Source: an uncultured Lachnospiraceae bacterium
Lineage (GTDB): Bacteria; Bacillota; Clostridia; Lachnospirales; Lachnospiraceae
Length of the DNA: 33,663 nt
NCBI GenBank assembly: GCA_944383965.1
Contig: CALWRQ010000018.1
Location: 1-33,663, forward strand
Direction of reading: 5' to 3'
The position numbers and the translations under genes were made by a program. Below are positions 1 through 8,226 of the stretch, one piece after another (positions within the stretch are counted from its first letter, which is position 1; the number at the start of each line of letters is the position of its first letter). The notes under the pieces are model-generated. The model was not told the origin of the DNA. It did not search any database and saw only the letters and a program-made list of their open reading frames with translations.

Positions 1-47
1 GTAAACGGTGTAATCAGCGCTACTCCAGCCCCTTCAAAAATTGCCAT
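1..47 (-). CDS. dapA: 4-hydroxy-tetrahydrodipicolinate synthase, N-terminal fragment (cut by window edge)
   Basis: Only the first 15 codons are present; the gene runs off the left edge. They encode MAIFEGAGVALITPF, the conserved beginning of DapA, in which the ALxTPF segment forms the first strand of the TIM barrel. DapA condenses pyruvate with aspartate semialdehyde, the first committed step of the diaminopimelate/lysine pathway, which supplies both lysine and peptidoglycan cross-bridges. The ATG at 45-47 is preceded by a strong AAGGAGG box around 53-60. The leader upstream holds a lysine riboswitch and a terminator, which fits this function and is independent support for it. NanA or KDG-aldolase family members share the fold, but the riboswitch makes DapA much more likely. 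Confidence 0.85.
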   Translation of the reverse strand, partial: MAIFEGAGVALITPF

Positions 48-100
48 ATTGATTCCTCCTTGTCAGTCCATTCTCCGCAGAATGCGGTCTTTATAGCCTC

Positions 101-131
101 AAAAAGGGCCATCCTCTGCGGACAGCCCTTC
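101..131 (-). terminator. Riboswitch-controlled intrinsic terminator in the dapA leader
   Basis: On the minus strand AGGGCTGTCC (121-130 on the plus strand) pairs with GGATGGCCCT around a GCAGA loop, giving about ten pairs including two G-U. A run of five T follows (101-105). It lies between the lysine aptamer and the dapA start, so by the known mechanism of L-box RNAs lysine binding should favour this hairpin and stop transcription before dapA. Confidence 0.8.
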
Positions 132-164
132 TGAATTCATAACTGCATGATCCATGCGTTCATT

Positions 165-330
165 CCAGTAGCTCTCCATCCATCAGGATGACAGTCACAG
201 GGCTCTTAACCCGGTGCCCAGAAGTACGCCGGCAGGCAGCCCACTCCTTCGGCGCTTCCCCCTTTCCTTCGCCTTCCTCTGCCCCTGCGGCATCCGGCGG
301 GTACTTTTAGGTTGCGCAACCTCTACCTTT
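165..330 (-). ncRNA. Lysine riboswitch (L box) upstream of dapA
   Basis: Read on the minus strand, the segment has the conserved blocks of the lysine aptamer in the right order. GGTAGAGG followed by AAAAGTA is at about 327-301. GAAAGGGG plus GCGCCGAAGG is near 268-247. CTGGGCACC-like sequence is near 222-214. GACTGTCATCC and the closing GGAGAGCTACT are near 195-166. GGTAGAG at one end and GAGAGCTACT at the other give the P1 region. A terminator hairpin with a T run follows at 101-131, and dapA comes next. Lysine riboswitches in Firmicutes typically shut off lysC, dapA or lysine transporters when lysine is plentiful. Confidence 0.93.
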
Positions 331-342
331 TCTCTTTGCCTT

Positions 343-371
343 ATCGTATCACCATTGTCAGAAAATGTCAA
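343..371 (-). promoter_or_regulatory. Sigma-A type promoter of the riboswitch-dapA transcript
   Basis: On the minus strand a perfect TTGACA (366-371) is separated by 17 bases from TACGAT (343-348). The -35 box overlaps the stop codon of the corrinoid adenosyltransferase gene. Transcription would start just ahead of the lysine aptamer, so dapA has its own promoter and does not depend on read-through from upstream. Confidence 0.8.
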
Positions 372-874
372 CCGGCATCTCCGGTGATGCATTCGTTTTC
401 CATATGAGAAATGCAGTCCACAGATGCCTTCAGACCTTCCGGACATACCCGTCCGGTCAGGATCAGTTCCATCGCCTCCTCCTTCTCACTGATCATGGCC
501 TTCAGCTTCTCCTCTTCCAGGATGCCGTACTCCATCAGATCCAGAATCTCATCCAGAATCAGCAGATCGCATTCTCCTGTACCGATCACTTTTCTGGCAA
601 AATTCAGACCATTCTGAATATTCATCATCTCTTCCTGCTTTTCATCGGGAGAAAGATCCTTGAAGCCCATGGCCTGCTTTTCAAAGCGGAATACTTTCAT
701 CTCCGGTTCCAGCCTCTTTAAGATCTCCGATTCTGTTCTGGCCGTGCTTCCTTTCATAAACTGGATCACGATCACGGTTTTCCCCTGATTGAGCACCTGT
801 ATGGCACGTCCCAGAGCCGCCCCCGTCTTTCCTCTGCCGCTGCCGTAGATTACCTGAACTCTTCCTTTATCCAT
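368..874 (-). CDS. cobO: Cob(I)alamin / cob(I)yrinic acid a,c-diamide adenosyltransferase (CobA/CobO/BtuR family)
   Basis: The 168-residue product matches the corrinoid adenosyltransferase family, which transfers the 5'-deoxyadenosyl group of ATP to cob(I)alamin or its precursors in the cytoplasm. A P-loop GSGRGKTG sits at residues 11-18; it differs slightly from the more usual GNGKGKTT. The Walker B-like strand DLLILDEI is at 103-110, and a conserved LTGR is at 139-142. The length is near the small end of the family. It is a lone gene: no other cobalamin gene is near, so it may serve salvage of imported corrinoids (inference). It has its own promoter at 909-937 with an inverted repeat over the start region. 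The next gene, dapA, is functionally unrelated and separately controlled. Confidence 0.85.
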   Translation of the reverse strand: MDKGRVQVIYGSGRGKTGAALGRAIQVLNQGKTVIVIQFMKGSTARTESEILKRLEPEMKVFRFEKQAMGFKDLSPDEKQEEMMNIQNGLNFARKVIGTGECDLLILDEILDLMEYGILEEEKLKAMISEKEEAMELILTGRVCPEGLKASVDCISHMENECITGDAG

Positions 875-885
875 ATTTTCACCTC

Positions 886-937
886 ATAAGCGTGTTTAAA
901 CTTCGCTTATCGTAACACATTTTCTAGCATATTGCAA
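886..937 (-). promoter_or_regulatory. Promoter of the corrinoid adenosyltransferase gene with an overlapping inverted repeat
   Basis: On the minus strand TTGCAA (932-937) and TACGAT (909-914) are spaced by 17 bases. A perfect 7-base inverted repeat, ATAAGCG/CGCTTAT with an 11-base spacer, occupies 886-910. It overlaps the end of the -10 box and the expected start site, the usual place for a repressor operator. It could instead form a short mRNA hairpin near the 5' end. No regulator for it can be named. Confidence 0.6.
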
Positions 938-1571
938 TAGATGAGGAATCCACGCATTCCAGCTTGCTTACAGACACTTCATAAGCCACCCGCTTTTCAC
1001 ATTCCGTATCGCTGAGTTTCTTTGTATACTCCCGGCTCTGTACCCGTCCCCAGATCCGAACGCGGACCCCCACCTGAAATCCGGAGGCGTACCGGGCGTT
1101 CCGTCCCCATGAAATGCAGGGTATGTAGTCAGATTTTCCGTATGGGCGGTTCACAGCCAGAAGCAGATCTGCGATTTCCCGTCCGAGAGGTGTTTTTCTG
1201 TAGACCGGTTCTTTGCAGATATATCCATCCAGAAAAATCTGATTGGTCTTGGTGTAATCCGTAAACTCATCCAGAAAATGGATTTCTCTCACAAATACAG
1301 ACAGAACCAGGCGGTTCTTCGTTCCTTCATGACGGTTATAGGAACGGAACTGGCCGATCGCCTCTACCGTACAGCCTTTATAATCGCTGCTTATATCCAG
1401 CAGACGTTCGGAAATCATCAGAGGGATCACATCCACCTGCTCGCTCAGACGGTTCACCGCTATCTCCACCATATAAAAGCCTTCTCCGAATACTTCATGG
1501 CTGAAGGTAAAGCCTGATACGATCTCTCCGATCACGCTGACCTTGTTGTTTTCCATCATTTTTTCCGACAT
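924..1571 (-). CDS. Single-stranded-DNA-binding-like protein with two OB folds
   Basis: The product is 215 residues. The ATG at 1571 was chosen because GGAGAG stands just upstream; the longer open frame reaches back through the terminator at 1630-1657 and is not credible. Two segments look like consecutive SSB-type OB folds: roughly residues 8-100 (starting NKVSVIGEI, with the FYMVEIAVNR strand) and 105-205 (starting NQIFLDGYI, with the GREIADLLLAVNR strand typical of SSB). Canonical SSB has one OB fold and an acidic DDDIPF-like tail; neither the usual size nor the tail is seen here. It therefore probably is not the replicative SSB. A role in binding single-stranded DNA is inferred. It stands alone after the end of the polC operon. 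Confidence 0.7.
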   Translation of the reverse strand: MSEKMMENNKVSVIGEIVSGFTFSHEVFGEGFYMVEIAVNRLSEQVDVIPLMISERLLDISSDYKGCTVEAIGQFRSYNRHEGTKNRLVLSVFVREIHFLDEFTDYTKTNQIFLDGYICKEPVYRKTPLGREIADLLLAVNRPYGKSDYIPCISWGRNARYASGFQVGVRVRIWGRVQSREYTKKLSDTECEKRVAYEVSVSKLECVDSSSIAIC

Positions 1572-1629
1572 AGTATCTCTCCTTTTTCTTTCCCTTATTA
1601 TTTGCCCGTAAGCTAGTATTATGTCTATG

Positions 1630-1657
1630 AAAAAAAATTCCCGTCCATGACGGGAAT
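1630..1657 (-). terminator. Strong intrinsic terminator ending the pyrH-polC operon
   Basis: A perfect 9-base stem, ATTCCCGTC/GACGGGAAT, with a three-base loop lies at 1637-1657. On the minus strand it is followed by a run of eight T (1630-1637). It is placed 45 bases beyond the stop of the flavodoxin/ferredoxin gene, so it should end the long operon that begins at pyrH. Confidence 0.93.
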
Positions 1658-1701
1658 CGTTCCAAAAAAATTGACAGGATTCCGTTACGGACGGGATATC
1701 T

Positions 1702-2469
1702 TTACAGAAAGTATTCGTTTTTTCTGGGGTTCGACAGTTTCCTGGAAAAATCCTGCGCGAAATCCAGATAAGCGGGAACATTCATGTTTTTCGCTGCTTT
1801 CGGGCAGATCCGGATACACCGGAAACAGGAGATGCACCGATCGGGATCAATGGTCCGGCAGTCGGGAGCAATAGCGCCTTCCGGACATTCTTTCACGCAG
1901 ATTCCGCAGAGATTGCAGTTCTGATCGGTAAGAGGATGAAAACTGCCGCCCTTTCCTCCCTCCTCCCCTTTTATGTAGGGACGGTTTCCGGGAACCGTTT
2001 CCAGGAAGCGGCCAGCCTCAAGCGCTTCTTTTACCTGTAAAGCAAAAGCTTCGTCTTCCTTCAGATCGGAGACATCCGGCCGCCCGACCTGAATGTGGCC
2101 GTAAGTGTGCTGTCCTACCAGGGCCGCCGCTCCTACAGGTTTGAAGCCAAGATCAAGAACCAGGTCAAAAAGCTCCAGCAGAGCATCGTCATAATGGCGG
2201 TTTCCGTAAGTTACCGTGATTACGCAGGGGGTGCCGTGGCCGCGGAAACGGCGGAATCGTTCCTTCGCACCGCGGTACAGTCTTCCGCCGTACACCGGAG
2301 CACCGAATACCACCAGATCTTCCGGACCGAACTCCTTTTCCTCAAAAGCGGCATCATATCTGGTCACATCCATGGAAACGGCTTTTCCATCCGGAGCCAG
2401 AACAGAGGCAATGGCTTCCGCACCTCTTTTCGATGTGTAGGTAGGTGAAAAATAAATCGCTGCTGTCAT
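1702..2469 (-). CDS. EFR1-family flavodoxin/ferredoxin fusion protein
   Basis: The 255-residue product joins a flavodoxin-like N-terminal domain (residues about 2-150, starting AAIYFSPTYTSK, where the phosphate-binding loop of flavodoxins lies; VVFGAPVYGGR near residue 53) to a C-terminal two-cluster ferredoxin. The ferredoxin has two CxxCxxCxxxCP motifs: CNLCGICVKECP and CISCFRCIRICP. Such proteins are cytoplasmic electron carriers in anaerobes that are thought to move electrons between FMN and two [4Fe-4S] clusters; the partner enzyme is unknown. The ATG at 2469 was chosen over an upstream in-frame TTG because a GAGGGA box precedes it. It is the last gene of the polC operon, 45 bases after polC. 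IspG upstream needs low-potential electrons, so a supply role is conceivable but untested. Confidence 0.82.
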   Translation of the reverse strand: MTAAIYFSPTYTSKRGAEAIASVLAPDGKAVSMDVTRYDAAFEEKEFGPEDLVVFGAPVYGGRLYRGAKERFRRFRGHGTPCVITVTYGNRHYDDALLELFDLVLDLGFKPVGAAALVGQHTYGHIQVGRPDVSDLKEDEAFALQVKEALEAGRFLETVPGNRPYIKGEEGGKGGSFHPLTDQNCNLCGICVKECPEGAIAPDCRTIDPDRCISCFRCIRICPKAAKNMNVPAYLDFAQDFSRKLSNPRKNEYFL

Positions 2470-2514
2470 ATCTAATCCCTCTTTTCTCAGTTTTTCTGTA
2501 TTCTGCAACAATGA

Positions 2515-5500
2515 TTATCCTACAAGGTCAAACAGAGAAAGCTGATTGCTTTCCGGCAGGTCACCCAGAAGGTTCAAATCCGCCATCAGGTCGCAGATGG
2601 TCTTGCTGACTTTTGTCCGGTTCCGGAAGTCTTCCTTGGAAAGGAACGGACCGTCGATCACCGCATCCACAATGGCTTCAGCCGCTTTCTCTCCCAGACC
2701 GTCAATGCTGGATAAGGAAGGCATGAGCTTTCCATCAATGACCTGAAAATGTCTGGCCTTTGCCCGGTAGATATCAATGGGAAGAAATTCATATCCGCGG
2801 GCATACATTTCCTGAACAATACGCATATCTCTCAGAGTGGCCTGCTCTTTCTGAGAAAGAGAATCGGACCGCTTCCTGTAATCATCCAGATAATATTCCA
2901 GACGGTCCCGCCCCTGGCACATCAGCTCATAGGAAAAACCGCTGGCCCGGATGGAGAAAAACGCAGCGTAATAGGCCAGAGGATAGAACACCTTGCAGTA
3001 GGCGATTCTCCAGGCCATCATGACGTATGCCGCCGCGTGAGCTTTCGGGAACATGTATTTGATCTTTTTGCAGGAGCCGATATACCAGTCGGGAACACCG
3101 TGAGCAGTCATTTCCTCCTCCCACTCCGGCTTCAGCCCTTTTCCTTTCCGGACGCTCTCCATAATGGTAAAGGAAAGTTCCTGGTCCAGTCCCATCTGGA
3201 TCAGATAGATCATAATATCATCACGGGTACAGATGGCCGTCTGAATGGTTGCCTTTCCCTCCTGGATCAGAGTCTGGGCATTCCCCAGCCACACGTCCGT
3301 ACCATGGGACAAGCCGGAAATACGCACCAGATCGGAAAAATATTTCGGCTGGGCGTCGATCAGCATCTGCATGGCAAAATCTGTGCCGAATTCCGGAATT
3401 CCCAGAGCACCCAGCTTGCAGCCGCCGATATCTTCCGGTTGGATTCCCAGAGCCTTTGTATTCTGAAAAAGACTCATGACTTCGGGAGAGTCCAGAGGAA
3501 TATCCTTTACCGGATCCAATCCTGTAAGATCCTGAAGCATACGGATCATGGTAGGATCATCGTGTCCCAGAATATCCAGCTTCAGCAGGTTGTGGTCGAT
3601 GGAGTGATAGTCAAAGTGCGTGGTAATGGTGGAGGTGGTCATATCGTTGGCCGGATGCTGCACCGGGGTAAAGGAATAGATCTCTTCGCCGAGAGGCAGT
3701 ACGATAATGCCTCCGGGATGCTGCCCGGTTGTGCGGCGTACCCCCACGCAGCCCTGTACGATCCGGTTGATCTCACAGTTCCTTTTTCTCACGCCATGCT
3801 CTTCAAAGTAATTTTTCACATAGCCATAGGCGGTCTTATCCGCCAGGGTACCGATGGTTCCGGCTCGGAACGTCTGCCCTTTTCCGAAGATGACTTCGGT
3901 ATAATCATGAGCCTTGCTCTGATATTCTCCGGAGAAATTCAGGTCAATATCCGGCTCCTTGTTTCCTTTGAAGCCAAGGAAGGTTTCGAAAGGAATATCA
4001 AACCCCTCCTTTTTCAGCGGCTTTCCGCAGACCGGACAGATCCGGTCCGGCATATCGCAGCCGGCCATGCCGCCGAATTTTTTCACTTCCTCCGAGTCAA
4101 AATCATAGTAATGGCAGTTTGGACAGATATAATGGGGACTTAAAGGGTTTACCTCCGTGATTCCCGCCATGGTAGCTACAAAGGAGGAACCTACGGAGCC
4201 CCGGGACCCCACCAGGTATCCGTCCTCATTGGACTTCCATACCAGCTTCTGTGCAATAATGTACATCACTGCGAAACCGTTGCTGATGATGGAATTCAGC
4301 TCCCGCTCCAGTCTTGCCACTACGATCTCCGGCAGCTCTTCTCCGTAGATCTCATGGGCACGGTCATAGCAGATCTTCCGAAGCGTTTTGTCCGAATCAG
4401 GGATTACCGGCGGGCACTTGTCCGGACGGACCGGGGAAATCTTTTCACAGCGGGAGGCGATCAGCCTGGTATTGGTAACAACTACCTCATATGCTTTGTT
4501 CGGGCCGAGATATTCAAATTCCTTCAGCATTTCCTCTGTTGTCCGCAGGTACAGGGGGGCCTGCTCATCGCTGTCCTTGAATCCCTGTCCGGCCATGATG
4601 ATCCGGCGGTAGATTTCGTCTTCCGGATCCAGGAAATGCACATCGCAGGTGGCGCATACCGGCTTTCCGAATTTTTCTCCCAGATCTACGATCCGGCGGT
4701 TGATATCTTTTAAGTCATCCCAAGTCTTTACCGTGCTTTTCTCATCGCTCAGCATGAACGCATTGTTTCCCAGAGGCTGGATTTCCAGATAATCATAAAA
4801 GTTTACCAGTCTTGCCACAGCTGCGTCGGAAGCGCCCCGGAGCAGGGCCTGGTAAAGCTCTCCTGCTTCACATGCAGAACCGATAATAAGCCCCTTTCGG
4901 TATTTCTGCAGAAGGCTCTTGGGAATCCTGGGTCTTCTGGAAAAATATTCCAGATGAGAAAGCGATACCAGCCGGTACAGGTTTACCCTGCCTTCATCGC
5001 TGTCTGCCAGAATAATCACATGATAGGTGGGCATTTTCCGGATCATGTCCACGGACATCCGGCTCATGGAATTCAGGCCGTCCACATCGCAGATTCCTCT
5101 GTCCCGCAGCATTTTTACAAATGTGGTGAAGATCTCCGCTGTGGCCTGGGCATCATCTACCGCTCTATGATGATTTTCGAGAGAGACGCCCAGTGCTTTT
5201 GCTACGGTATCCAGCTTGTACCGATTCAGGTTTGGAAGGAGATGCTGAGCTATGGTCACCGTATCCAGCACAGTAGGCTCAAAGGTGATTCCCAGTCTGG
5301 CCGCATTGTGGGCAATGAAACTGACGTCAAACGCGGCATTATGCCCTACCAGAGCAGCGTTTCCGCAGAATTTCAGAAAAGCCGGAACCGCTTCTTCCGC
5401 TTTCGGAGCGGCAATGACCATGGAATCGTTAATCCCCGTAAGCTTTTCGATTTCAAAGGGAATGGGAACTTCCGGATTGACAAAGGAGCTGAACCGGTCC

Positions 5501-7134
5501 GTGATCTCTCCGTTGATCACTTTCACTGCCCCGATCTCGATGATCCTGTTCTTTTCCGGACTCAATCCGGTGGTTTCCAGGTCAAATACCACAAATTCCC
5601 CTTCAAAAGACTGCCCCCGGGGATGCTCCACCAGCTGCTTCAGGTCATCCACCAGATAACCTTCCACTCCGTAAAGCACCTTGAAGGAATCCCCCTTATC
5701 CAGAGCATGGTTGGCGTCGGGAAAGGCCTGGACGCAGCCGTGATCAGTCACCGCGATGGCGTCCATTCCCCATTTTTTCGCTCGTTTGATAATATCCTTT
5801 ACTTCGGAAACGCCGTCCATATCGCTCATTTTCGTGTGACAGTGAAGCTCAACCCGTTTTTCCAGACTGTTGTCCATCCGTTTTCCTGTAAAATCCTCGC
5901 ATTTTTTAATGCCGGCTACAGAACTGAGGGTCAGCTCACCGTCAAATTTATCTACGGTGATAATTCCTTTTACCCGAATGAAACTTCCTTCCTTCACAGC
6001 TTCCTTCAGATCGTCCAGAGCTTCGCCTTCCGCAAAGATCTTGACCGTCATGGTGTCCGTAAAGTCGGTCACATCGAACATGAACATCGTCTTTCCGCTG
6101 CGCAGTTCCCGGCTGTCCTTATGAATGATCTTTCCGCGGAGAATGGTCTCCCCGATGGCGCCGTCGATCTTATCGATTTCCGTAGCATCTCCTTCAAAGT
6201 CTTTTCCGTAAAGAACGTCCGGGTTCTCTGACCGGCGGTAGGCTTTCCGGAATCCGTCCCGGTTTCCGGCGGAAGCTGCCGATCCCCGCGAAGCTTTGCC
6301 GGAGATGGACAGCTTCTTTCCGGAATGCCGGTTTGAGAGTTCTCCTTTCTTCTCTCCTGCTCCGGCGGAACGGACCGCCTGCGCCGCCGGTTCCTCCCAG
6401 GGAGGTTCCTGATTCCCGTCGGGCAGCACATAGCTGTCGGCAGCCATGGACATGGTCATTTCCCACAGCTGCTCTGAACCGGAATCCGGCCCCGGAGCGG
6501 CAGAGACAGTGGATCCGGAGTTGAGGGCGGAGTGGGCCGTCATGGAGCTTCCCACAGCTGAACGCATGGTAATCTCCATCACCTCCCTGGAAAGCTGAAG
6601 CTGCTTCTGTTTCATCAGTTTATTTTCTTGTGGTTCCACATACTGAAAACAGATCTCCACAGGAAGTCCGCACCGTTCATGGAAGATCTTTTCCAGTACC
6701 CGCTTCAGCTCCGCTGATTTTTCCCGGTTCACCATGGTATCTTCTACCGTCATTCGGAGCAGGTCCTGCTGAGGAAAGGTACATTCAGCCTTTCTCAGAA
6801 TCGTATATTCAATAATGCTGTAATTTTTCAGCTCCAGAAGCAGACTGTCCCGATATACATCCAGGAGCTTTTCCGGGGTATACTGACGGGAAAGGCGATA
6901 TTTTTCCATGATTTTTACCGTCAGCTGCTTGCCCGGAAACAACTGATCCCGGATCCCCTTTTCCAGATCAAAGATCGTTTTCTTATGGATCAGCCGCGGA
7001 CTGACAATATAAATACGAACAGAGCTCCGATCCCGGTTGGAGGTTACGCGCTCCACCTCCACCAGGTTCAGAAGCTCTTTCAGATCTTCCGCAATATGCA
7101 GATCCGGAAAAACGTCCAGAAATGTTTTTGCCAT
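2515..7134 (-). CDS. polC: DNA polymerase III alpha subunit, PolC type
   Basis: This 1539-residue protein is the replicative polymerase of low-GC Gram-positive bacteria, with built-in proofreading. In order it has an N-terminal region (1-180), a low-complexity linker (about 195-300), an OB fold (about 325-415), and a PHP domain beginning LHCHTKMSDMDG (430-440). The DEDD exonuclease is inserted in the PHP domain: FDLETTG at 517-523, with HNAAFD at 598-603 and HRAVDDA at 656-662. Later come the polymerase core with GSRGSVGSS (976-984), a zinc site (CPNC at 1004-1007, CPVC at 1033-1036) and the catalytic PDIDLNF (1061-1067). Full length for the family. The start is one base after the ispG stop (TAAcATG), so translation is probably coupled. 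Confidence 0.97.
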   Translation of the reverse strand: MAKTFLDVFPDLHIAEDLKELLNLVEVERVTSNRDRSSVRIYIVSPRLIHKKTIFDLEKGIRDQLFPGKQLTVKIMEKYRLSRQYTPEKLLDVYRDSLLLELKNYSIIEYTILRKAECTFPQQDLLRMTVEDTMVNREKSAELKRVLEKIFHERCGLPVEICFQYVEPQENKLMKQKQLQLSREVMEITMRSAVGSSMTAHSALNSGSTVSAAPGPDSGSEQLWEMTMSMAADSYVLPDGNQEPPWEEPAAQAVRSAGAGEKKGELSNRHSGKKLSISGKASRGSAASAGNRDGFRKAYRRSENPDVLYGKDFEGDATEIDKIDGAIGETILRGKIIHKDSRELRSGKTMFMFDVTDFTDTMTVKIFAEGEALDDLKEAVKEGSFIRVKGIITVDKFDGELTLSSVAGIKKCEDFTGKRMDNSLEKRVELHCHTKMSDMDGVSEVKDIIKRAKKWGMDAIAVTDHGCVQAFPDANHALDKGDSFKVLYGVEGYLVDDLKQLVEHPRGQSFEGEFVVFDLETTGLSPEKNRIIEIGAVKVINGEITDRFSSFVNPEVPIPFEIEKLTGINDSMVIAAPKAEEAVPAFLKFCGNAALVGHNAAFDVSFIAHNAARLGITFEPTVLDTVTIAQHLLPNLNRYKLDTVAKALGVSLENHHRAVDDAQATAEIFTTFVKMLRDRGICDVDGLNSMSRMSVDMIRKMPTYHVIILADSDEGRVNLYRLVSLSHLEYFSRRPRIPKSLLQKYRKGLIIGSACEAGELYQALLRGASDAAVARLVNFYDYLEIQPLGNNAFMLSDEKSTVKTWDDLKDINRRIVDLGEKFGKPVCATCDVHFLDPEDEIYRRIIMAGQGFKDSDEQAPLYLRTTEEMLKEFEYLGPNKAYEVVVTNTRLIASRCEKISPVRPDKCPPVIPDSDKTLRKICYDRAHEIYGEELPEIVVARLERELNSIISNGFAVMYIIAQKLVWKSNEDGYLVGSRGSVGSSFVATMAGITEVNPLSPHYICPNCHYYDFDSEEVKKFGGMAGCDMPDRICPVCGKPLKKEGFDIPFETFLGFKGNKEPDIDLNFSGEYQSKAHDYTEVIFGKGQTFRAGTIGTLADKTAYGYVKNYFEEHGVRKRNCEINRIVQGCVGVRRTTGQHPGGIIVLPLGEEIYSFTPVQHPANDMTTSTITTHFDYHSIDHNLLKLDILGHDDPTMIRMLQDLTGLDPVKDIPLDSPEVMSLFQNTKALGIQPEDIGGCKLGALGIPEFGTDFAMQMLIDAQPKYFSDLVRISGLSHGTDVWLGNAQTLIQEGKATIQTAICTRDDIMIYLIQMGLDQELSFTIMESVRKGKGLKPEWEEEMTAHGVPDWYIGSCKKIKYMFPKAHAAAYVMMAWRIAYCKVFYPLAYYAAFFSIRASGFSYELMCQGRDRLEYYLDDYRKRSDSLSQKEQATLRDMRIVQEMYARGYEFLPIDIYRAKARHFQVIDGKLMPSLSSIDGLGEKAAEAIVDAVIDGPFLSKEDFRNRTKVSKTICDLMADLNLLGDLPESNQLSLFDLVG

Positions 7135-7135
7135 G

Positions 7136-8206
7136 TTACATCCTTCTCTCTGCGCGCATTTCCTCCAGTTCCTTCCTCAGGACACTCAGGAGTTCTCCTT
7201 CAGGAACTTTGCGTACCACTTCACCCTTTTTGATGAGCAGTCCTTCTCCGATTCCTCCTGCGATGCCGATATCGGCCTCTCTGGCCTCTCCCGGTCCATT
7301 GACCACACAGCCCATGACAGCCACTTTTATGCCGTCCAGGTCATCAAATTCTGTGGTCATGGCCTCTACCTGATTGGCAAGGCCGATCAGATCGATTCTG
7401 GTGCGGCCGCAGGTAGGACAGGAAACCACCTCGATGCCGCCCTTTTTCAGCCCCAGTGTTCTCAGAATCAATTTGGCGGACCGGATTTCCTCCACCGGAT
7501 CTCCGGTCAGGGAAACGCGGATCGTATCTCCGATCCCTTCATGGAGAATGATTCCCAGTCCCACTGCCGATTTGATATTTCCGGACGAAACAGTTCCGGA
7601 TTCCGTGATTCCCACATGAAGAGGATAATCGGTTCTGCCGGCAATGATCTCATGTGCTTTTACACACATCATCACATCAGAGGCCTTGATGCTGATCACC
7701 AGATTATCATATCCCATCTCTTCGATCATCCGAACATTCAGAAGAGCGCTTTCTACCAGGCCTTCTGCCGTAACTCCGCCGTATTTTGCCAGCAGCTCTT
7801 TTTCCAGAGAACCGCTGTTTACTCCTACCCGGATAGGAATATGCCGCTCTTTTGCCTTCTGAACTACTGCTCTTACACGCTCCGGACTTCCGATATTGCC
7901 CGGATTGATCCGGATCTTATCCGCCCCGTTCTCTATGGCGGCTATGGCCAGCCGGTAATCGAAATGAATGTCTGCTACCAGCGGGATATGAATCCTCCGC
8001 TTGATCTCTCCCAGCGCAGCAGCCGCTTCCATTGTGGGAACGGCTACCCGGATGATCTCACAGCCGGCCCTTTCCAGCTGCAGGATCTGGTTTACCGTCG
8101 CATCCGCATTTTCTGTCTTTGTGTTGCACATGGACTGGATCGCCACCGGGTTTCCTCCGCCGATGGTGACTCCGCCGATCTGCACAGTCTTTGTGCGCTC
8201 TCTCAT
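7136..8206 (-). CDS. ispG: 4-hydroxy-3-methylbut-2-en-1-yl diphosphate synthase
   Basis: The 356-residue product is IspG (GcpE), the [4Fe-4S] enzyme that reductively converts MEcPP to HMBPP in the methylerythritol phosphate route to isoprenoids. The N-terminal half is a TIM barrel (VADIHFDYRLA at 77-87, KIRINPGNIG at 97-106). The cluster ligands are visible as SCPTCGRT (Cys263, Cys266), MGCVVNGPGE (Cys300) and Glu307. Length and motifs match the short bacterial form without the inserted middle domain of chloroplast enzymes. It lies 20 bases after rseP and one base before polC. dxr of the same pathway is two genes upstream, so both are made from one transcript. Confidence 0.97.
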   Translation of the reverse strand: MRERTKTVQIGGVTIGGGNPVAIQSMCNTKTENADATVNQILQLERAGCEIIRVAVPTMEAAAALGEIKRRIHIPLVADIHFDYRLAIAAIENGADKIRINPGNIGSPERVRAVVQKAKERHIPIRVGVNSGSLEKELLAKYGGVTAEGLVESALLNVRMIEEMGYDNLVISIKASDVMMCVKAHEIIAGRTDYPLHVGITESGTVSSGNIKSAVGLGIILHEGIGDTIRVSLTGDPVEEIRSAKLILRTLGLKKGGIEVVSCPTCGRTRIDLIGLANQVEAMTTEFDDLDGIKVAVMGCVVNGPGEAREADIGIAGGIGEGLLIKKGEVVRKVPEGELLSVLRKELEEMRAERRM

Positions 8207-8226
8207 ATTTTCCTCCGTTTCTTCTG

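Noticed and set aside
1571..1781. Longer N-terminus for the SSB-like protein
   Set aside because: It would run through the terminator at 1630-1657 and has no ribosome site; the ATG at 1571 has one.
2749..4143. A 464-residue plus-strand frame opposite polC, and another at 4954-6231
   Set aside because: Both lie fully inside polC, have no start signals and no recognisable domains.
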